A DNA stretch of 64,000 bases from Eulemur rufifrons (GCF_041146395.1 NC_090989.1:49564501-49628500), one strand, 5' to 3'. Shown: positions 11,191 to 22,624, numbered from the stretch's first letter. A program made the numbers and translations. The notes: generated by a model not told the origin, from the sequence alone.

Positions 11191-11999
11191 GCCTTCACAC
11201 AAAAAGCAAATCTAGAATTCCACACCCCACCAGCTGGTAACTCACATTTGACTCTTTGATGTAGTGTGACGGGGCTGGACCAATGATTGTTCTACTGATT
11301 GGTTTCAGATTAAGTACCAACAACAAAGTTTTCAAGTATCTTACTCCACATTGGTCTCCTATTATGCATGTGTATAAGCATTTTGAGGCCCATATGGAGG
11401 CATCACCCCCACAAAAGCAAACATACCTGAAAGAAACACAGAATATTCTTTCATCTGTGAATTTTCTGTATATGGTAGAATTAAATCATAGTGTTGATAG
11501 TCCTTCCTCTTGAAATTGATTACAACACGTTTTTTACATATGCTAAAGACATCTGAGGAATGGTTTAAGAGGGGATGACCCAATGAATATTTCTAGGATC
11601 CTACTAGCAGATCGTTGATGAGAGTAGGTAAGGCAAGGAACAGGATTTGAAAGTATATGAGAAAGCTAAACCCTATATGAGGGTCCAAGGATACATTTTG
11701 TACAGGTAGGTGGACTTGGAATGTTAGGAAACTTCATTACAGGTTGAACTAAGAGATCACTAAAGTCATGAAAAGATTGAGGTTTTTGATGACAGATCTA
11801 ACAATCAGAAATCTGTGGCAACAGACACTGGGAAATGTGAATAAGGGCACTGTCCTTCCAGGGAAAAGAGGAAGAGAAAAAAGAAGTAAAAATTAAAAAT
11901 AAGAAAAGACATACAGTCTTAGTCTAGTTATCTTAGGAAAAGGCTGTCTACTAAGATGTTGTCTGCTTTAAATCCTAGAAATTTTTAGTTTTAATTCAT

Positions 12000-12160
12000 A
12001 GACAGGAGTGCAGGTCCACTCAGGAGTTGACGAACAAGCTCTGCTATGAGTTTTTCCAGCCAGGTTGGAGGAGATGTAAATGTGCTTTTTTAGTGGACCA
12101 AATCTCCTGGCTGCAGGTTATGGTATTTTAGGTCTTTGTCTCCAAGAAGCACACTAGTTT
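12000..12160 (-). pseudogene. Probable integrase C-terminus remnant (pol) of ERV-A
   Basis: The minus frame contains NLQPGDLVH followed at once by a stop, resembling the start of the C-terminal DNA-binding domain of gammaretroviral integrases. Downstream residues suggest the rest of this domain in a shifted frame. It lies between the AT-rich tract and env, which is the expected place for the end of pol. The match is short and could be chance. Confidence 0.4.
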
Positions 12161-12547
12161 ATTGGTCTTATAGTTATCATAAGCCTGTATTCAAGAGTAC
12201 ATGCTAGAGTCTTTTTCATAAATTGGATTGTAGAAGAATCAAAGCAATAACTTTGGATGACAAAGATTAGAATAGCAGTGGTTAATAATCTGATGAGAGT
12301 TCACCGTAACCAAAAATTGACAAAGAAATGCGGTTATTCCTGTGGCATATAACATTTTAACATAATAACAAGAATTATAACTGATGACATATTAAATGAC
12401 TAGCAATGTTACATAATTTGTGAACCTTTTTGTCAATATAATACCTATAAATGTAACTTAGATGTAGCATCATTTACTATTTGCCAATGCTTCCCATCTG
12501 ATTCCATTTATCAAATCAGCCTAATTAGTATCTCTCTTTCATTGATC

Positions 12548-12585
12548 CTTTGAGACGTTTCAGGTCCCTCTGAAACATCTCAAAG
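12548..12585. other. 16-bp hairpin with one mismatch inside ERV-A
   Basis: CTTTGAGACGTTTCAG (12548-12563) pairs with CTGAAACATCTCAAAG (12570-12585) across a six-base loop. The single mismatch is a C/A pair at a CpG site, consistent with a CpG-to-TpG-type change in a formerly perfect stem. Confidence 0.85.
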
Positions 12586-14079
12586 TTAGTTCAAGGTCAA
12601 AAGATATTTTTTGCAGAATTTAGTCTTAAGGAAGTTTGTCAAATATATCAAAAAGTTAAAATATTTAATCAAAATGGATCACAGTTCACTGTGAAATAAT
12701 ATTGATTTAACTAGAGTGATAGTTAAAAAACTTCAAAAGGAAATACAAAAAGTTACATAGTTGGGGAAAAACAAAAACAAAAACAAAAACTTTATACCTT
12801 TAACAGAGATAATTCAGTTTCCCCAGTTAATCAAAAGCCCTGACAAAAGCAACATGGAGCACAGAAAATTATCTTGATAAGATATAAGTCTTTATTTTCC
12901 TACACCGATTTCTAAAAGGTAAAGGAAGCCTCCTGCAGTGTGATTGCTTCTCCTTGTAGGAAGACAGTTTAGATAAGGTAGAAGTTGAGCCTGATAAAAA
13001 GGTACTTGAATTGAATCAGATGTTGTAATGGTGTGTATCCAAGGTTATGAGTGTAGTCCATATTACAGAGGAACATAAACAAGAAAACCAGTATCATGAG
13101 TAGGGGAATACATGGCTCTCAGAAAAACTAAAAGCATTTAAAATTGCCTGGTTACATGGGACAATTCAGATGCATCCAAAAAAAAAAAAAAAAAAAAAAA
13201 GCCAAGAGTACAGAAGTTATATTGAAGAAAATCATTGATCTTCGAGGCCTTTGCTTTTATGGCCTTCAGCATGAGGCCATAATAGCAAAGTTAGAACTTG
13301 AAAGATAGAGGAAAAAAAGGCTGGCTAACAAGTTGAAAGGAGAGATGTACCTTCTCAAAAAGAGAAAGAGAACCAAAGGCAAAGAGGTATGACCTGCAAA
13401 TCTCATGCAATGAGATGCAGCAAAAAATTGAACTTCTGAGATAATGAAACTGTAAAGCTTCAAGAGGAAAACTCCATTTTGAGAGATAAAATTACTACTT
13501 TAAATGAAGAAGATAGCAAGTATAACCTGTAATTAGGGAAATTAAACAAAAATTGTAAAACAGGAAAAAGCCACAATTCTGAAGATGGTTGAACATTTAA
13601 AGAAACAGATTTCAAAATTAAAAATCAAAACCTCCTGGAATTTTTTTATTTTTAAGAGCAAATCAATACTTCATGAAAATCCTGTTGTTTACTATAGGTG
13701 ACTAAATTCTATTTTTTTTACCAGTGTACCTTTGATATTAATGTTCAATTTTAACAAGACTTATAAATAATTATCTTTTAATTTTAGTTAACATAATCAC
13801 ACCTAAATTCTGATTTGTAAGATTCATCTTTCATAAACCTTTCACAAGTTGCTTAAAACTTCAATGACTTTTCAGACTTTTTATAACTTGATTAAATCTT
13901 CATTTATGCCCTATATTTTTCTTTCTTATCCTTGAATCTAATCATGCTACTTTAAGACAAATATTTATATTCCTTTTTTCCTTATCATTTTAAGCACACA
14001 AAAATCTTTCTCATAGAAAAAAAAAATTCTCTCTCTTTTTACCTTTTCTTACCAAAAATCCATCCTCATAACTTTCTTT

Positions 14080-14410
14080 TTTTTTTTTTTTTTGTTGAGA
14101 CAGAGTCTCACTCTGTTGCCCAGGCTAGAGTGAGTGCCGTGGCGTCAGCCTAGCTCACAGCAACCTCAAACTCCTGGGCTTAAGCGATCCTACTGCCTCA
14201 GCCTCCCGAGTAGCTGGGACTACAGGCATGCGCCACTATGCCCGGCTAATTTTTTCTATATAGATTTTTAGGTGTCCATATAATGTCTTTCTATTTTTAG
14301 TAGAGACGGGGTCTCGCTCAGGCTGGTCTCGAACTCCTGACCTTGAGCAATCCACCCGCCTCGGCCTCCCAGAGTGCTAGGATTACAGGCGTGAGCCACC
14401 GCGCCCGGCC
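14080..14410 (-). mobile_element. Lemur-type Alu, antisense, with 20-bp target-site duplication
   Basis: Complete dimeric Alu on the minus strand: poly-T (its A tail) at the left and the 5' end CGCGGTGGCTCACGCC-type sequence at the right. The A/T-rich insert around the middle and the 'GAGCAAG/CTTGAGC' variants mark the lemur subfamily. The 20 bases at 14060-14079 recur exactly at 14411-14430, a clean target-site duplication (the last few T bases merge with the tail). It interrupts the AT-rich tract of ERV-A and so is younger. The frame at 14343-14594 starting in it is not a gene. Confidence 0.95.
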
Positions 14411-17112
14411 CCATCCTCATAACTTTCTTTGCATCCGTGTCCTACTTACTGGTCTCTTCCTGCTTTACTTTGTTTCTTTTTTAAATTCACATTTTGAACA
14501 AAAATCCTCAAATAACCTTCAATCTAGACAAAATTATTACTTTTCTCAATATAAGAACACATACATTTTTATCATTTTTGTGTCTGTCTTATAATTTTTC
14601 TCATCAAACACACATCTTTCTTATATACTTTCCATATAGCATTATGCATATGAATTAGAATTTCTAACTTTTAGTAACCTTAATTTCCAGTAAAAACCTA
14701 GGAAGTAATTTTGAACTGTTTTCCACATACCAATGTTTGATGAATACACATTTGATAATTGTTTAGATATAGCTCCAAATATTTGTCTTTCTATAAGATT
14801 TAAGAAGCCAAAAATAAATAAACTTGAACCAATGTTTAATAATTAATATTTCCATATCTTAACTTACATAAAAATGACTCAGACATTTTGTGAATATCTA
14901 TTACTTAATTGAATATTATTTTAAGATTTCAAAATGAGGTTTATTTATAAATGTTTATCTTGTATACATTTACTTCATTTATTAATTTTAACAATTATGT
15001 CTAGATTATTTATGAAAACTGAGATATTTGACAGAGCTAGTCATCATATCAAGCTATTTCTCTGTTAAAGAAAATCCATAAAATTTAATTTTTTTTTAAT
15101 TTTACTGCTGTGTTTGATATACCAAAAAGCAACAGACACTGCATTGCACTTTCATCTATACTTTTGTTCTGAGCTCAAACTCATACCTTTATGATCTTAG
15201 ACATCTAACAAAAATAAAGTGGTCTATCTTCATCATATTTAATGCCAACAATTTTAAAGATATACCCCCTTTAATTAAAATAACAATAGTACATAACCAA
15301 TTTTTTACTTAAGTTGTGCAAACTTGAAAAGCATTTGGGTTAATTGCTCTTTTTTTCTGATAAATTTCTTAATTTAAGTGCTTTAGTTCCCATTTAAGAG
15401 AATTAAATAAAGCTTTTTAAAAACATATTTTGGTAGAAAAAATGTCATATCCATATAAAGACATAAAAACATACGGACAACACAAAGATTTTATGTTTTT
15501 CATTTAAAATTTTAGTTATGAAACAGTAAAATACAGTAACATACACTTATTGGTTTGTAAAAGAACATTTAGATTTAAATTACGCTTCTGATAAAATAGA
15601 ACATGTTAAGGTTACCTGAAAAGGTGGTTAAACTTTAAGACTTTTATTTGCCCTTAATAGATAATCTTATGAAGACTGTGGGCCAAATTTTGGGTAAAGC
15701 AGTTTCCATAGCAGTTTGGTTTTAAAATAAAAAGCTTAAAAAAAAAAAGAAATAGAACTTTTTTCCCTCTTTTTAGTTTCAAATGAACATAGGGGTTAAT
15801 TCTTTGGATGTTTGCAATTCAGTGGGATGCCATAAAAATAATCTTCAAGTGGGCTTTGAAATCAGTAACAACCTATTTTTGTTTCAATTTGTAAGACAAG
15901 GACAACAGACAATGCAGCAGTGAGTTTTTTTCTTAACACAAGTGAAAAAATAACCAGATTCAGAGTAGGCAGAGAGAAAATTAAGGTGAGAGGTTAGAAG
16001 CGTCTACATGCTGGTGTTCCAGTCAAGCTATTTAACCCTATAGTTATGTTATTTTTAAAAAATTCAGCTCTAGAAGGAACATGCTTGGGAAGCTCAAATG
16101 ATCCTCATAACGGCCATTAGCTTTAAATTATACTTGATGTAATGTGTCCATTGATTTAAAAATATGCAGAAGAATGGACCTTAATGTTTGAACATATAAC
16201 CAGCTGAAGTTCCTAAAAGCCCAATAAGTCTTAATACTTGAGAATCCCATTCAATTTCTTATTAATCTCTCAAGAACAAAAGAATATACTATAAGTACTG
16301 ACAGGAAAATTTAAGGGTTTGGGGAAAGTGTTTTGTTTTGACAAGTGCCCATGGCACACAATTTTTTTTAACTACTTGTGAATATCCTTTGCCCTAGTTC
16401 TCTGACCTGTGATCAAGTTTTCCCAGTTGCATGGAAATTTTCTTGAAATTGGCAAGTGAATCTTGCCTGTCTATGACCTAGTTTATCCTCATGTGAGAGA
16501 CTTCGTTCTTTGAAGACCATCCTCCCTCATAGATGGTGGTGACTACTTTAAAAGCTTTTAATTGGATAGCTCATGCTCACTGTTAGTATGTTTATTTTTC
16601 TCCTAAAGGATGTATAGAAACAATTGGAAAATAAAGTAAAAGAGCCAAATCATTTGCAGACGTGCATAAACAACCAGAAACGAAACTCAAAGAAATCACC
16701 AAAATTTTAAACCAAATACAAAACCATTTGATTTGTATTTTGATATAAATCAAATAAAACATTAAACCAGGCACACAGAGAAAAACAAAAAAAAAATCCA
16801 AGAGTGAATGCACCAGATGAGACACAAAGCGTTCACAGAAAAAACATAAATTCTATAGAAACCAGAATATTCATCAAAAGCCAATGTCCTTACACCAGAG
16901 AGGTCTTGCCAGAAAAGACAAAATGTCTTTCATATTCTCAGGAAGGATGCAATGTTCTCCTGCCACAAAGAAGGAGCTTGGCCTAACCTGAGAGGAAGAC
17001 TCTCCAGGGCAGAAAAGGCAAGCTGTGGAAACATACAGCTCAAAAATGCTCCAGTGGGTATTGCGTGAAATTCCAGGAGCTGCTGATCCCTCTGAGGTGA
17101 TCTCACTTAAGG

Positions 17113-17129
17113 TCCCACTTCTGATACCA
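17113..17129 (-). other. Primer-binding site of ERV-A, tRNA-Leu type
   Basis: Minus strand reads TGGTATCAGAAGTGGGA, beginning with TGG (complement of the tRNA CCA end) and differing by one base from the leucine-tRNA primer site of HERV-L-type elements as I remember it. It lies five bases inside the 5' LTR, the normal spacing being a few bases. tRNA assignment is from memory. Confidence 0.75.
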
Positions 17130-17134
17130 AATTA

Positions 17135-17612
17135 TGCAAACTTAAATAACAAACAGAGGAAGGCTCTCTAAAAATATCGAGTTTACTTGAGCATATCAGG
17201 GCATGGCAATTCAGAATACGTATCCCATGGTACATTTAGGAAGACAGAGGAAGATAAGGGCTTTTAAAGGTAAAATGAGAAGGATCACATAAATTGTTTT
17301 AAAATAATCATCCTTGGTTACAAAGATCAATAACAAGAATGGTGTCAGCCCAAGGTTGAATCAGTAGTTGTTAGGCAGATGTCTTAGCAGAAGTTTTGTG
17401 TGTATGTATGTGTACGCGTGTGCGTGTGCATGTGTCTGTGCACAAGGTTTCAGTGGCCTCTGTGTAAGGCTATGGTTCTGGCAGAGTCTCCTGTGATAGT
17501 TCTTATTATCAGACAAACATGCATGAGGGTCCTTCCTGCATGGCCTTCCCTAGGTCCATTGTGTCAGGGTTTGAGGCAAGTTACTCCATTTTTGAATCTG
17601 GCAGCTTTCATA
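17135..17612 (-). repeat. 5' LTR of ERV-A
   Basis: About 478 bp, homologous to 9991-10436. Plus-strand boundaries read TGCAAACTT...TTTCATA. It differs from its partner mainly by a TG-rich stretch at 17396-17440 that looks like a later microsatellite expansion. The 74-codon plus frame at 17400-17624 crosses this stretch and is incidental. Confidence 0.85.
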
Positions 17613-17977
17613 ATAGCACAGTAGAAACTGTGGCATATATTACTATTCAGAATATGATTTATAGATGAAGTTGATGAACTATAGTTTATGTGGAATGTCA
17701 AATTCCAATTCCCAATTTGTTGGATTAGACATTAAAGTACTTAATAGAAAAGGGCCCACAATACCTAGGGAAAATAAGAGGCCATGGAAAGACAGAATGG
17801 AATGGTCTTCTGTTCCCTCAGTATAGTTCAAGGCCCTAGGGCCCTGGGGAAAATTTACTAAGATTTTTCCTAAAGGAAAAAATCCAAACTATTTAGAGAC
17901 ACCGCCATTTTAGAAGTTGTCTCCATGTGTGTCCTGTCAGATAGTCTGAGTTTCATATCTCTGTACCAGAGAGTGTC
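17613..17977. other. Unassigned sequence
   Basis: No gene or repeat recognised. Confidence 0.4.
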
Positions 17978-18215
17978 AGGCATTAGAGTGGTCAATACTC
18001 TTGACTCTGGAGTCAGAATATTTGCATTCAAATATTGTTTTGCCAGTTTATGATTCTCTAAATATCACTTCATCTTGTGCTGATTTTCTTAATTGTTAAA
18101 TTGAAGCAATAATAGAACCCATTTTATAGAATTATTTAAAAGAGTAACATATATATAATGCTTTGATCAGGTTGAGTTACAGAATAAATGCTCAATAAAT
18201 GCTAACTATTATTTT
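17978..18215 (+). repeat. MIR SINE, sense
   Basis: Ordered match to MIR: TTAGAGTGGTCAATACTC near the A-box end, CTCTGGAGTCAGA, the TTAATTGTTAAATTGAAG part from the 'CATCTGTAAAATGGGG' region, and the tail ACAGAATAAATGCTCAATAA. Nearly full length, well diverged. Confidence 0.8.
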
Positions 18216-18507
18216 TTTAGGTAAAAACCTATTTTGATTTGTTTAGAATTGCTTGCAACTTTGAGCAAAATCAAATTAGAAGATTATGTCTCAAGTTTTT
18301 ATAATCCTAAAATCAACACAATGTCAAAAAACCATTACATTGAGTCCTGATACTACGACAAGATACTCTCTTTCACTTTACCTCTACATTTTTAAGACTT
18401 CTCATTCTACTTTATTACACCCAATCACACTCTTACCATGAAAGCTGATTTTCACCACATCTAGTAGACAGAAATTGTTTTTCTGAATTTCACTGCAAGA
18501 ATTTTAA
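18216..18507. other. Unassigned spacer between two MIRs
   Basis: AT-rich, nothing recognised. Confidence 0.4.
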
Positions 18508-18728
18508 AAGGTAGTATGAAATAATGAGAAGAACAGAACATTTGAATCAAATTGGATTAGGATTAAATCTCAGCTCTGGAAGTTACCAACTCTGTGACTC
18601 TGTGAACTGTTTACTTTGCACTTCAGTTTCCACATCTATTAAATGCATTTCTCTTTGGATTAAATGAAAAAAAATTAAAAAGATACATAGGAGAGTGAAT
18701 GGTACATATTAGATGCTCAGTAAATAGT
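18508..18728 (+). repeat. MIR SINE, sense
   Basis: Second MIR copy: AATCTCAGCTCTGGAAGTTAC, CTCTGTGACTCTGTGA, CAGTTTCCACATCTATTAA and a TTAGATGCTCAGTAAATAG tail. Independent of the copy at 17978 judging by differences in the shared segments. Confidence 0.8.
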
Positions 18729-19469
18729 TTTCTTTCTAGCCTAACTTTTTTTCCCAAAGTCAACTGTTTTGCTTAGTCTTCATTAAAATCTTCCCTCACC
18801 ATGACATCACTGAAACATCTGAACAAACTTTTACTTTTTCCCTGATGATCTCAGTATCTTTTCTTCAATCACATGGATCTGTTAAGTGTCTGCAAAACTG
18901 TGTTGAACATTTTCTCAATGACTTCCTTTTACCATTTTAATTTTGTCATTAAATATTTGATATTTTTCTTTCAGATTCCATCTCAAGCTCACAAATACTT
19001 CTCTAAAACCCTCCAGGTAGACCTCACTCGCTGATATGACATCAACATCCATTACTTTGCAGATGGTTCTCTAATGTAGACTGTTAACTTACAGACTCGA
19101 TAGAGAATTTAACAACCTAGTAGGTATCACTGCTATCATAATTTAGGTCATACTTATTCCCAGGCTACCCTGTATAATAATATCAGAAAATGTTTTTTTT
19201 CATTTTGCTTTATGAGGTTTTTGTTTGTTCATTTTATAATATCTTCCATGTGATTTGTCTTCCTCTTTCTCCCACATGGTGCTTTGGGATTAATATTCTA
19301 ATTTCAGTTGATTTATAAATGGGAAGGGTCAAATTACACATTCTGATATTTTTATAAATCACACAAATTTACTTTTCTAATATCATTGATCACCCTTCTT
19401 TTTTAATCCTAAAATCTTGCCTGTTTTTGACATTGCTCTTGCAGTCACATCAGACTTTTATCCTCTCTT
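18729..19469. other. Unassigned sequence
   Basis: No gene seen. Faint L2-like phrases around 18950-19080 are too weak to call. Confidence 0.4.
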
Positions 19470-20075
19470 TGATGGTGCTCAAAAACAGTACCCTAAAATG
19501 AAGGCCTCAGAAGCAAAAGTTCTCTGACCTTACTTGTCCTCCTGCTACTCAAGCCCATTCTTCCCTGAGGCTAGCCATAAGACACTAGAATCACTCTTTC
19601 AAAAGGTAGGCCATAAAAGCCAGAATCCCTTTTCCTGCAAACCAGTCATAAAAACTTAAAATTATTCTATGTTAAAACTGGCCATAAAATAATTATCTGA
19701 CCTACCTTGTTACTGTAAGCCATAAGACCCCCATTCCAGAGAGGGCCCTGACCCATGCCCAGAAGGAAGGAATGCAAGCTCAGAAAGGCCAAGAAAAATC
19801 TAGACAGACAGGCCTTGCTGGGTTTCCCTACTCAGTCTGGTAGCATTAGATCATATCCTTTGTGTCCCATCATATTTTTACACGGTGTCCATGCTTAGTT
19901 GAACCTATGCATAAAAGTGGTCAATTTCTTCCGTATCTTTGAGTTTTCATTCTGAAGGCTCCCATGTATACACATTAAAATAAATAAGCTTGTCTCTTAT
20001 TAGTCTGCTTTATTGTGAGTTGATTTTTCAGTGAATCTTCTGAGGGTAGAGGGGAAGTTTTCCTTTTTCAAAGCA
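19470..20075 (+). repeat. Solo LTR, ERV1/MER-type, sense
   Basis: Begins TGATGGTGCTCAAAAACAG followed by a CCTCAGAAGC block and ends in a GGGGAAGTTTTCC region. A TATA-like ATAAAAG lies at 19911 and an AATAAA signal at 19979-19984, followed by a T-rich stretch, so U3, R and U5 can be placed. Its R/U5 part (CATTCTGAAGGCTCCCATGT) matches two antisense LTRs just downstream, so the three belong to the same or sister families. Exact name not determined. Confidence 0.65.
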
Positions 20076-20249
20076 CCTCTCTGTGGAATAAACTCCAAGA
20101 TGTGATTTTTCCATCTTGGAAATATTATTCCCTTCTCTCCTTTTCTCTGAACTATTTCAATACAGACATACTTTATTTTTCCTGTGCCATTCTTACTTCT
20201 CCCCTAGAATATCAGTTCTTCAAGGATAAAGTCTTAATTATTTTTTGAA
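20076..20249. other. Unassigned sequence, perhaps an L2 tail
   Basis: TAGAATATCAGTTCTTCAAGG at 20207-20227 resembles the L2 3' end but is short. Confidence 0.35.
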
Positions 20250-20535
20250 TCAATATAGTGTAATGGAGGGAATACAGACTTTGGAATTAAATATAGCTAA
20301 ATTCAAACTCTAGCCCTATTACTTTTAAGTTTTAAAACTTAAAGCTATTTTTCCTGTTTGAATGTCAATTTATTCAACTATAAAACATAGCTACTACACA
20401 CTGCCTCAGAATACAAGGGCATAGAGAATATGATGAATACATGTTCACTTGTTCTTTACCAACTTTCCTTCCCATTAATAAAGCCCCTGCATTGCTTAAT
20501 GTGACTTGAATGTAGTGAGCATTCAATAAATTCAC
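20250..20535 (+). repeat. MIR SINE, sense, with internal insertion
   Basis: TATAGTGTAATGGAGGGAA, a CAAACTCTAGCCCTATTACTT segment and a TAGTGAGCATTCAATAAAT tail follow MIR in order. The copy is about 30 bp longer than usual, so it probably holds a small insertion. Confidence 0.65.
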
Positions 20536-20624
20536 AGAACAGGAATAAATTATAAATATCATATATTTCATTTTTGTAGGAATCAAGGCCCTTGGCTCCC
20601 TAAAAGTTTGCTTAAAAACCACTG

Positions 20625-21110
20625 ACATGAGGCAGATTGATTAATAGAGAAAAGGGCATACAAATTTATTTAACATGTATACATGGGAGTCTTCAGAATG
20701 AACACTGAACCTCCAACGAGGTATAGAAGTTTATAGAGAATGGGGGCTTAGATTGTGGCAAAACAGGTTTTAGTGTCAAGACAGGGTGTAGGAGGGAGAA
20801 AAGGAAGAAAGTCAGCTAGTAAAGAAGGTATTGTTATGTAGATGAAGCTTCACAGGTAGCAGCACTTAGAGAAAATAGATGGTAAATGTGTTTTTTCAGA
20901 CCATTAATGGTGTTATATTCTCAGCTAATTTTTCCTAGTTTGAATAAGGAAAGATCTGGCTGTATTAATAGAAATTCTCTACAGATGCAAATATCCCCCC
21001 ACAAAGGACAGCTTTAAGCATTACTTCGTCAGCTGGACCTGAGGCAGAAACCTCAAAATATGTCAAAGAAATACATTTTAAGGTAAAATATTCTAATTTC
21101 CTTTAATTTC
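20625..21110 (-). repeat. Antisense LTR, copy A, lacking its 3' end
   Basis: On the minus strand it shows the CATTCTGAAGACTCCCATGT block and an AATAAA signal (20665-20670). It parallels copy B (21268-21829) over most of its length: GAATGGGGGCTTAGA, GAGAAAATAGATGGTAAATG, the TCAGCTAATTTTTCCTAG block and CTACAGATGCAAAT. The U5 end present in copy B is missing here. Its R region is also shared with 19470-20075, giving an inverted pair. Confidence 0.7.
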
Positions 21111-21267
21111 AAATATTAAATATAATTAATATTTCTTTAATATTTTTATATTTTAAATATATAGGATTTATTCAAAAATTTTCAGAATAATTTTATTAGA
21201 TGTTATCATTACCATTGGACAATGATAAAAATTACTATTGATATTTTAATTTTTCATTTGCAAGTGT
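21111..21267. other. AT-rich spacer between LTR copies A and B
   Basis: Nothing recognised. Confidence 0.4.
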
Positions 21268-21829
21268 AGGGGCCAAGGGAAAAACTTTCCCTTCACCTTT
21301 TTAAAGACTTGTGAAAAATCAACTCACAAAATTCAGATTAATTGGAGAAAATGCATATAAATTGATTAACATGTACATAGGGAGAATCAGAATGATCACC
21401 CAACCCTCCAAAGGGGTGCAGAAGTTTATGTACCATCTTAAGGCTACTGAAAGAATGGGGGCTTAGAGCATGGCCCAAAACAAGTTATAGTGGCAAATCA
21501 GGTTATAGTGACAAGACAGGTTATCAGAGGGAGAGAAGAAGAGGCTGGGTTAGCAAAGGTGGTCTTATGTAAATGAAACTTCTGGAGTAGCAACTCTCAG
21601 AGAAAATGGATGGTAAATGTTTCTTCAGACCTTTAAAGGTGTTAGACTCTCAGTTAATTTTTCCTAGATCCAGAGGAGGAAAAGCCAGGCTGCATCAATT
21701 CAGAATCTCTACAGATGCAAATTTCCCCAACAAAAGACAACTTTGTAGGGTTATTTCTGTTTTATGGTTTTCTTAAAATATGTCAAAGAAATATATTTTG
21801 AGTTAAAATATTTAGATTTCTTTCATAAG
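21268..21829 (-). repeat. Antisense LTR, copy B, near full length
   Basis: Minus strand runs from TGAAAGAAATCTAAAT (21829) to TTGGCCCCTACA (21268), giving TG...CA ends and about 562 bp. Homologous to copy A in the same orientation. The AATAAA equivalent is degraded. A and B could be independent solo LTRs or the two ends of a provirus whose interior was almost wholly deleted; the 157-bp spacer shows no retroviral feature. Confidence 0.7.
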
Positions 21830-22289
21830 CACAGCACAGGTACTCCAGAAATGATATTAAAATATAAGAGAGATTGGCTCCAGAATACTTTTAAATAGAT
21901 ATTTTTCTACTGAGGTTGGCAAAATGCCATATTTTTAAAATCCACAGTTATTTTCTAAAAGTTATCATATTTCAACTAAAATAGTAATAGTTTTAGAATA
22001 TGTCTTTGTCCATTTGTATGCCAACCAGGACAACAAAGCCTGCTTATAGAAAATTTGCAAATAATTATCTTTGTCTCTCAATTCAAATGGATCATAATTT
22101 TTCTCAGGTATAGGGATGATTTTCTGTAAATATGCCCATTAGCAAAATTAATATTACAGACGGTAAAATATCTTAGCAGTCTGTGTGTGTGTGTGTGTAT
22201 GTGCATTTCTCTCTCTCTCTCTCTCTCACGCACACACTTCTACACAAATACACAAACAGACACTAGTGAAACCACCCTTTATAAAATAA
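21830..22289. other. Unassigned sequence with microsatellite
   Basis: No gene. Contains the (TG)n/(CT)n microsatellite listed separately. Confidence 0.4.
22180..22245. repeat. Compound microsatellite (TG)n-(CT)n-(CA)n
   Basis: TG repeats at about 22181-22198, CT repeats at about 22208-22228 and a short CA run after it. Confidence 0.9.
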
Positions 22290-22624
22290 AAGGACTTAAG
22301 GTGGGAGTGTTATTGAAACTGTAAGGGGATACTGGTCTAGGTCCAATGCTAGAAGCTGTACCTAGAGAAGCTGCCTCAAATCCTTCTGCTCCACTAACAG
22401 AGATCATGGGCTTTTTAAGGAGCGGCCACAGGCCTCAGGACAGGTTGTGGTGCAATTAACAAGGGGTTATGTGCATTGAGGGCAGGTAGGACTTAGCATC
22501 AAGAAGTCTGCCCAGGGGTGTTCAGAATTTCAATTTTTTTTGGCTTGCAGAAAATCCAACATTTCTGAGAAATATCTCAAAAGGTTAAGTAGTTAGTTAA
22601 GGGAGAGGATTATTAAAAAAAAGC

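Larger units (their letters stand above)
12400..17100 (-). other. AT-rich internal tract of ERV-A, homologous to ERV-B
   Basis: No coding remnant can be read on either strand. The part from about 12660 to 15100 aligns by eye with 26260-28400: TTTCCCAAGTAATCAAAA versus TTCCCCAGTTAATCAAAA, the ATAAGTCTTTATTTTCCTA / AAAATCTTTATTTTTTTAGG pair, and an AAACCTAGGAAG block in both. Contains a 22-24 bp A run at about 13178-13200 and an AAAAC repeat at 12764-12790. By position it covers the 5' leader, gag and much of pol; gag may have decayed beyond recognition or been replaced by noncoding sequence. Confidence 0.6.
9991..17612 (-). mobile_element. Endogenous retrovirus ERV-A, degraded provirus, minus strand
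   Basis: Two homologous direct repeats (9991-10436 and 17135-17612) flank about 6.7 kb. Directly inside the right-hand repeat is a primer-binding site (17113-17129, minus); directly inside the left-hand repeat is a polypurine tract (10437-10452, minus). This fixes the 5' LTR at the right and transcription on the minus strand. From 3' to 5' the inside shows a decayed envelope TM region (about 10500-11190), a probable integrase C-terminus (about 12000-12160) and a long AT-rich tract (12400-17100) holding a later Alu. Most of pol is not visible, so the provirus looks internally deleted. No open frame survives. No clear target-site duplication was found. Confidence 0.85.
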
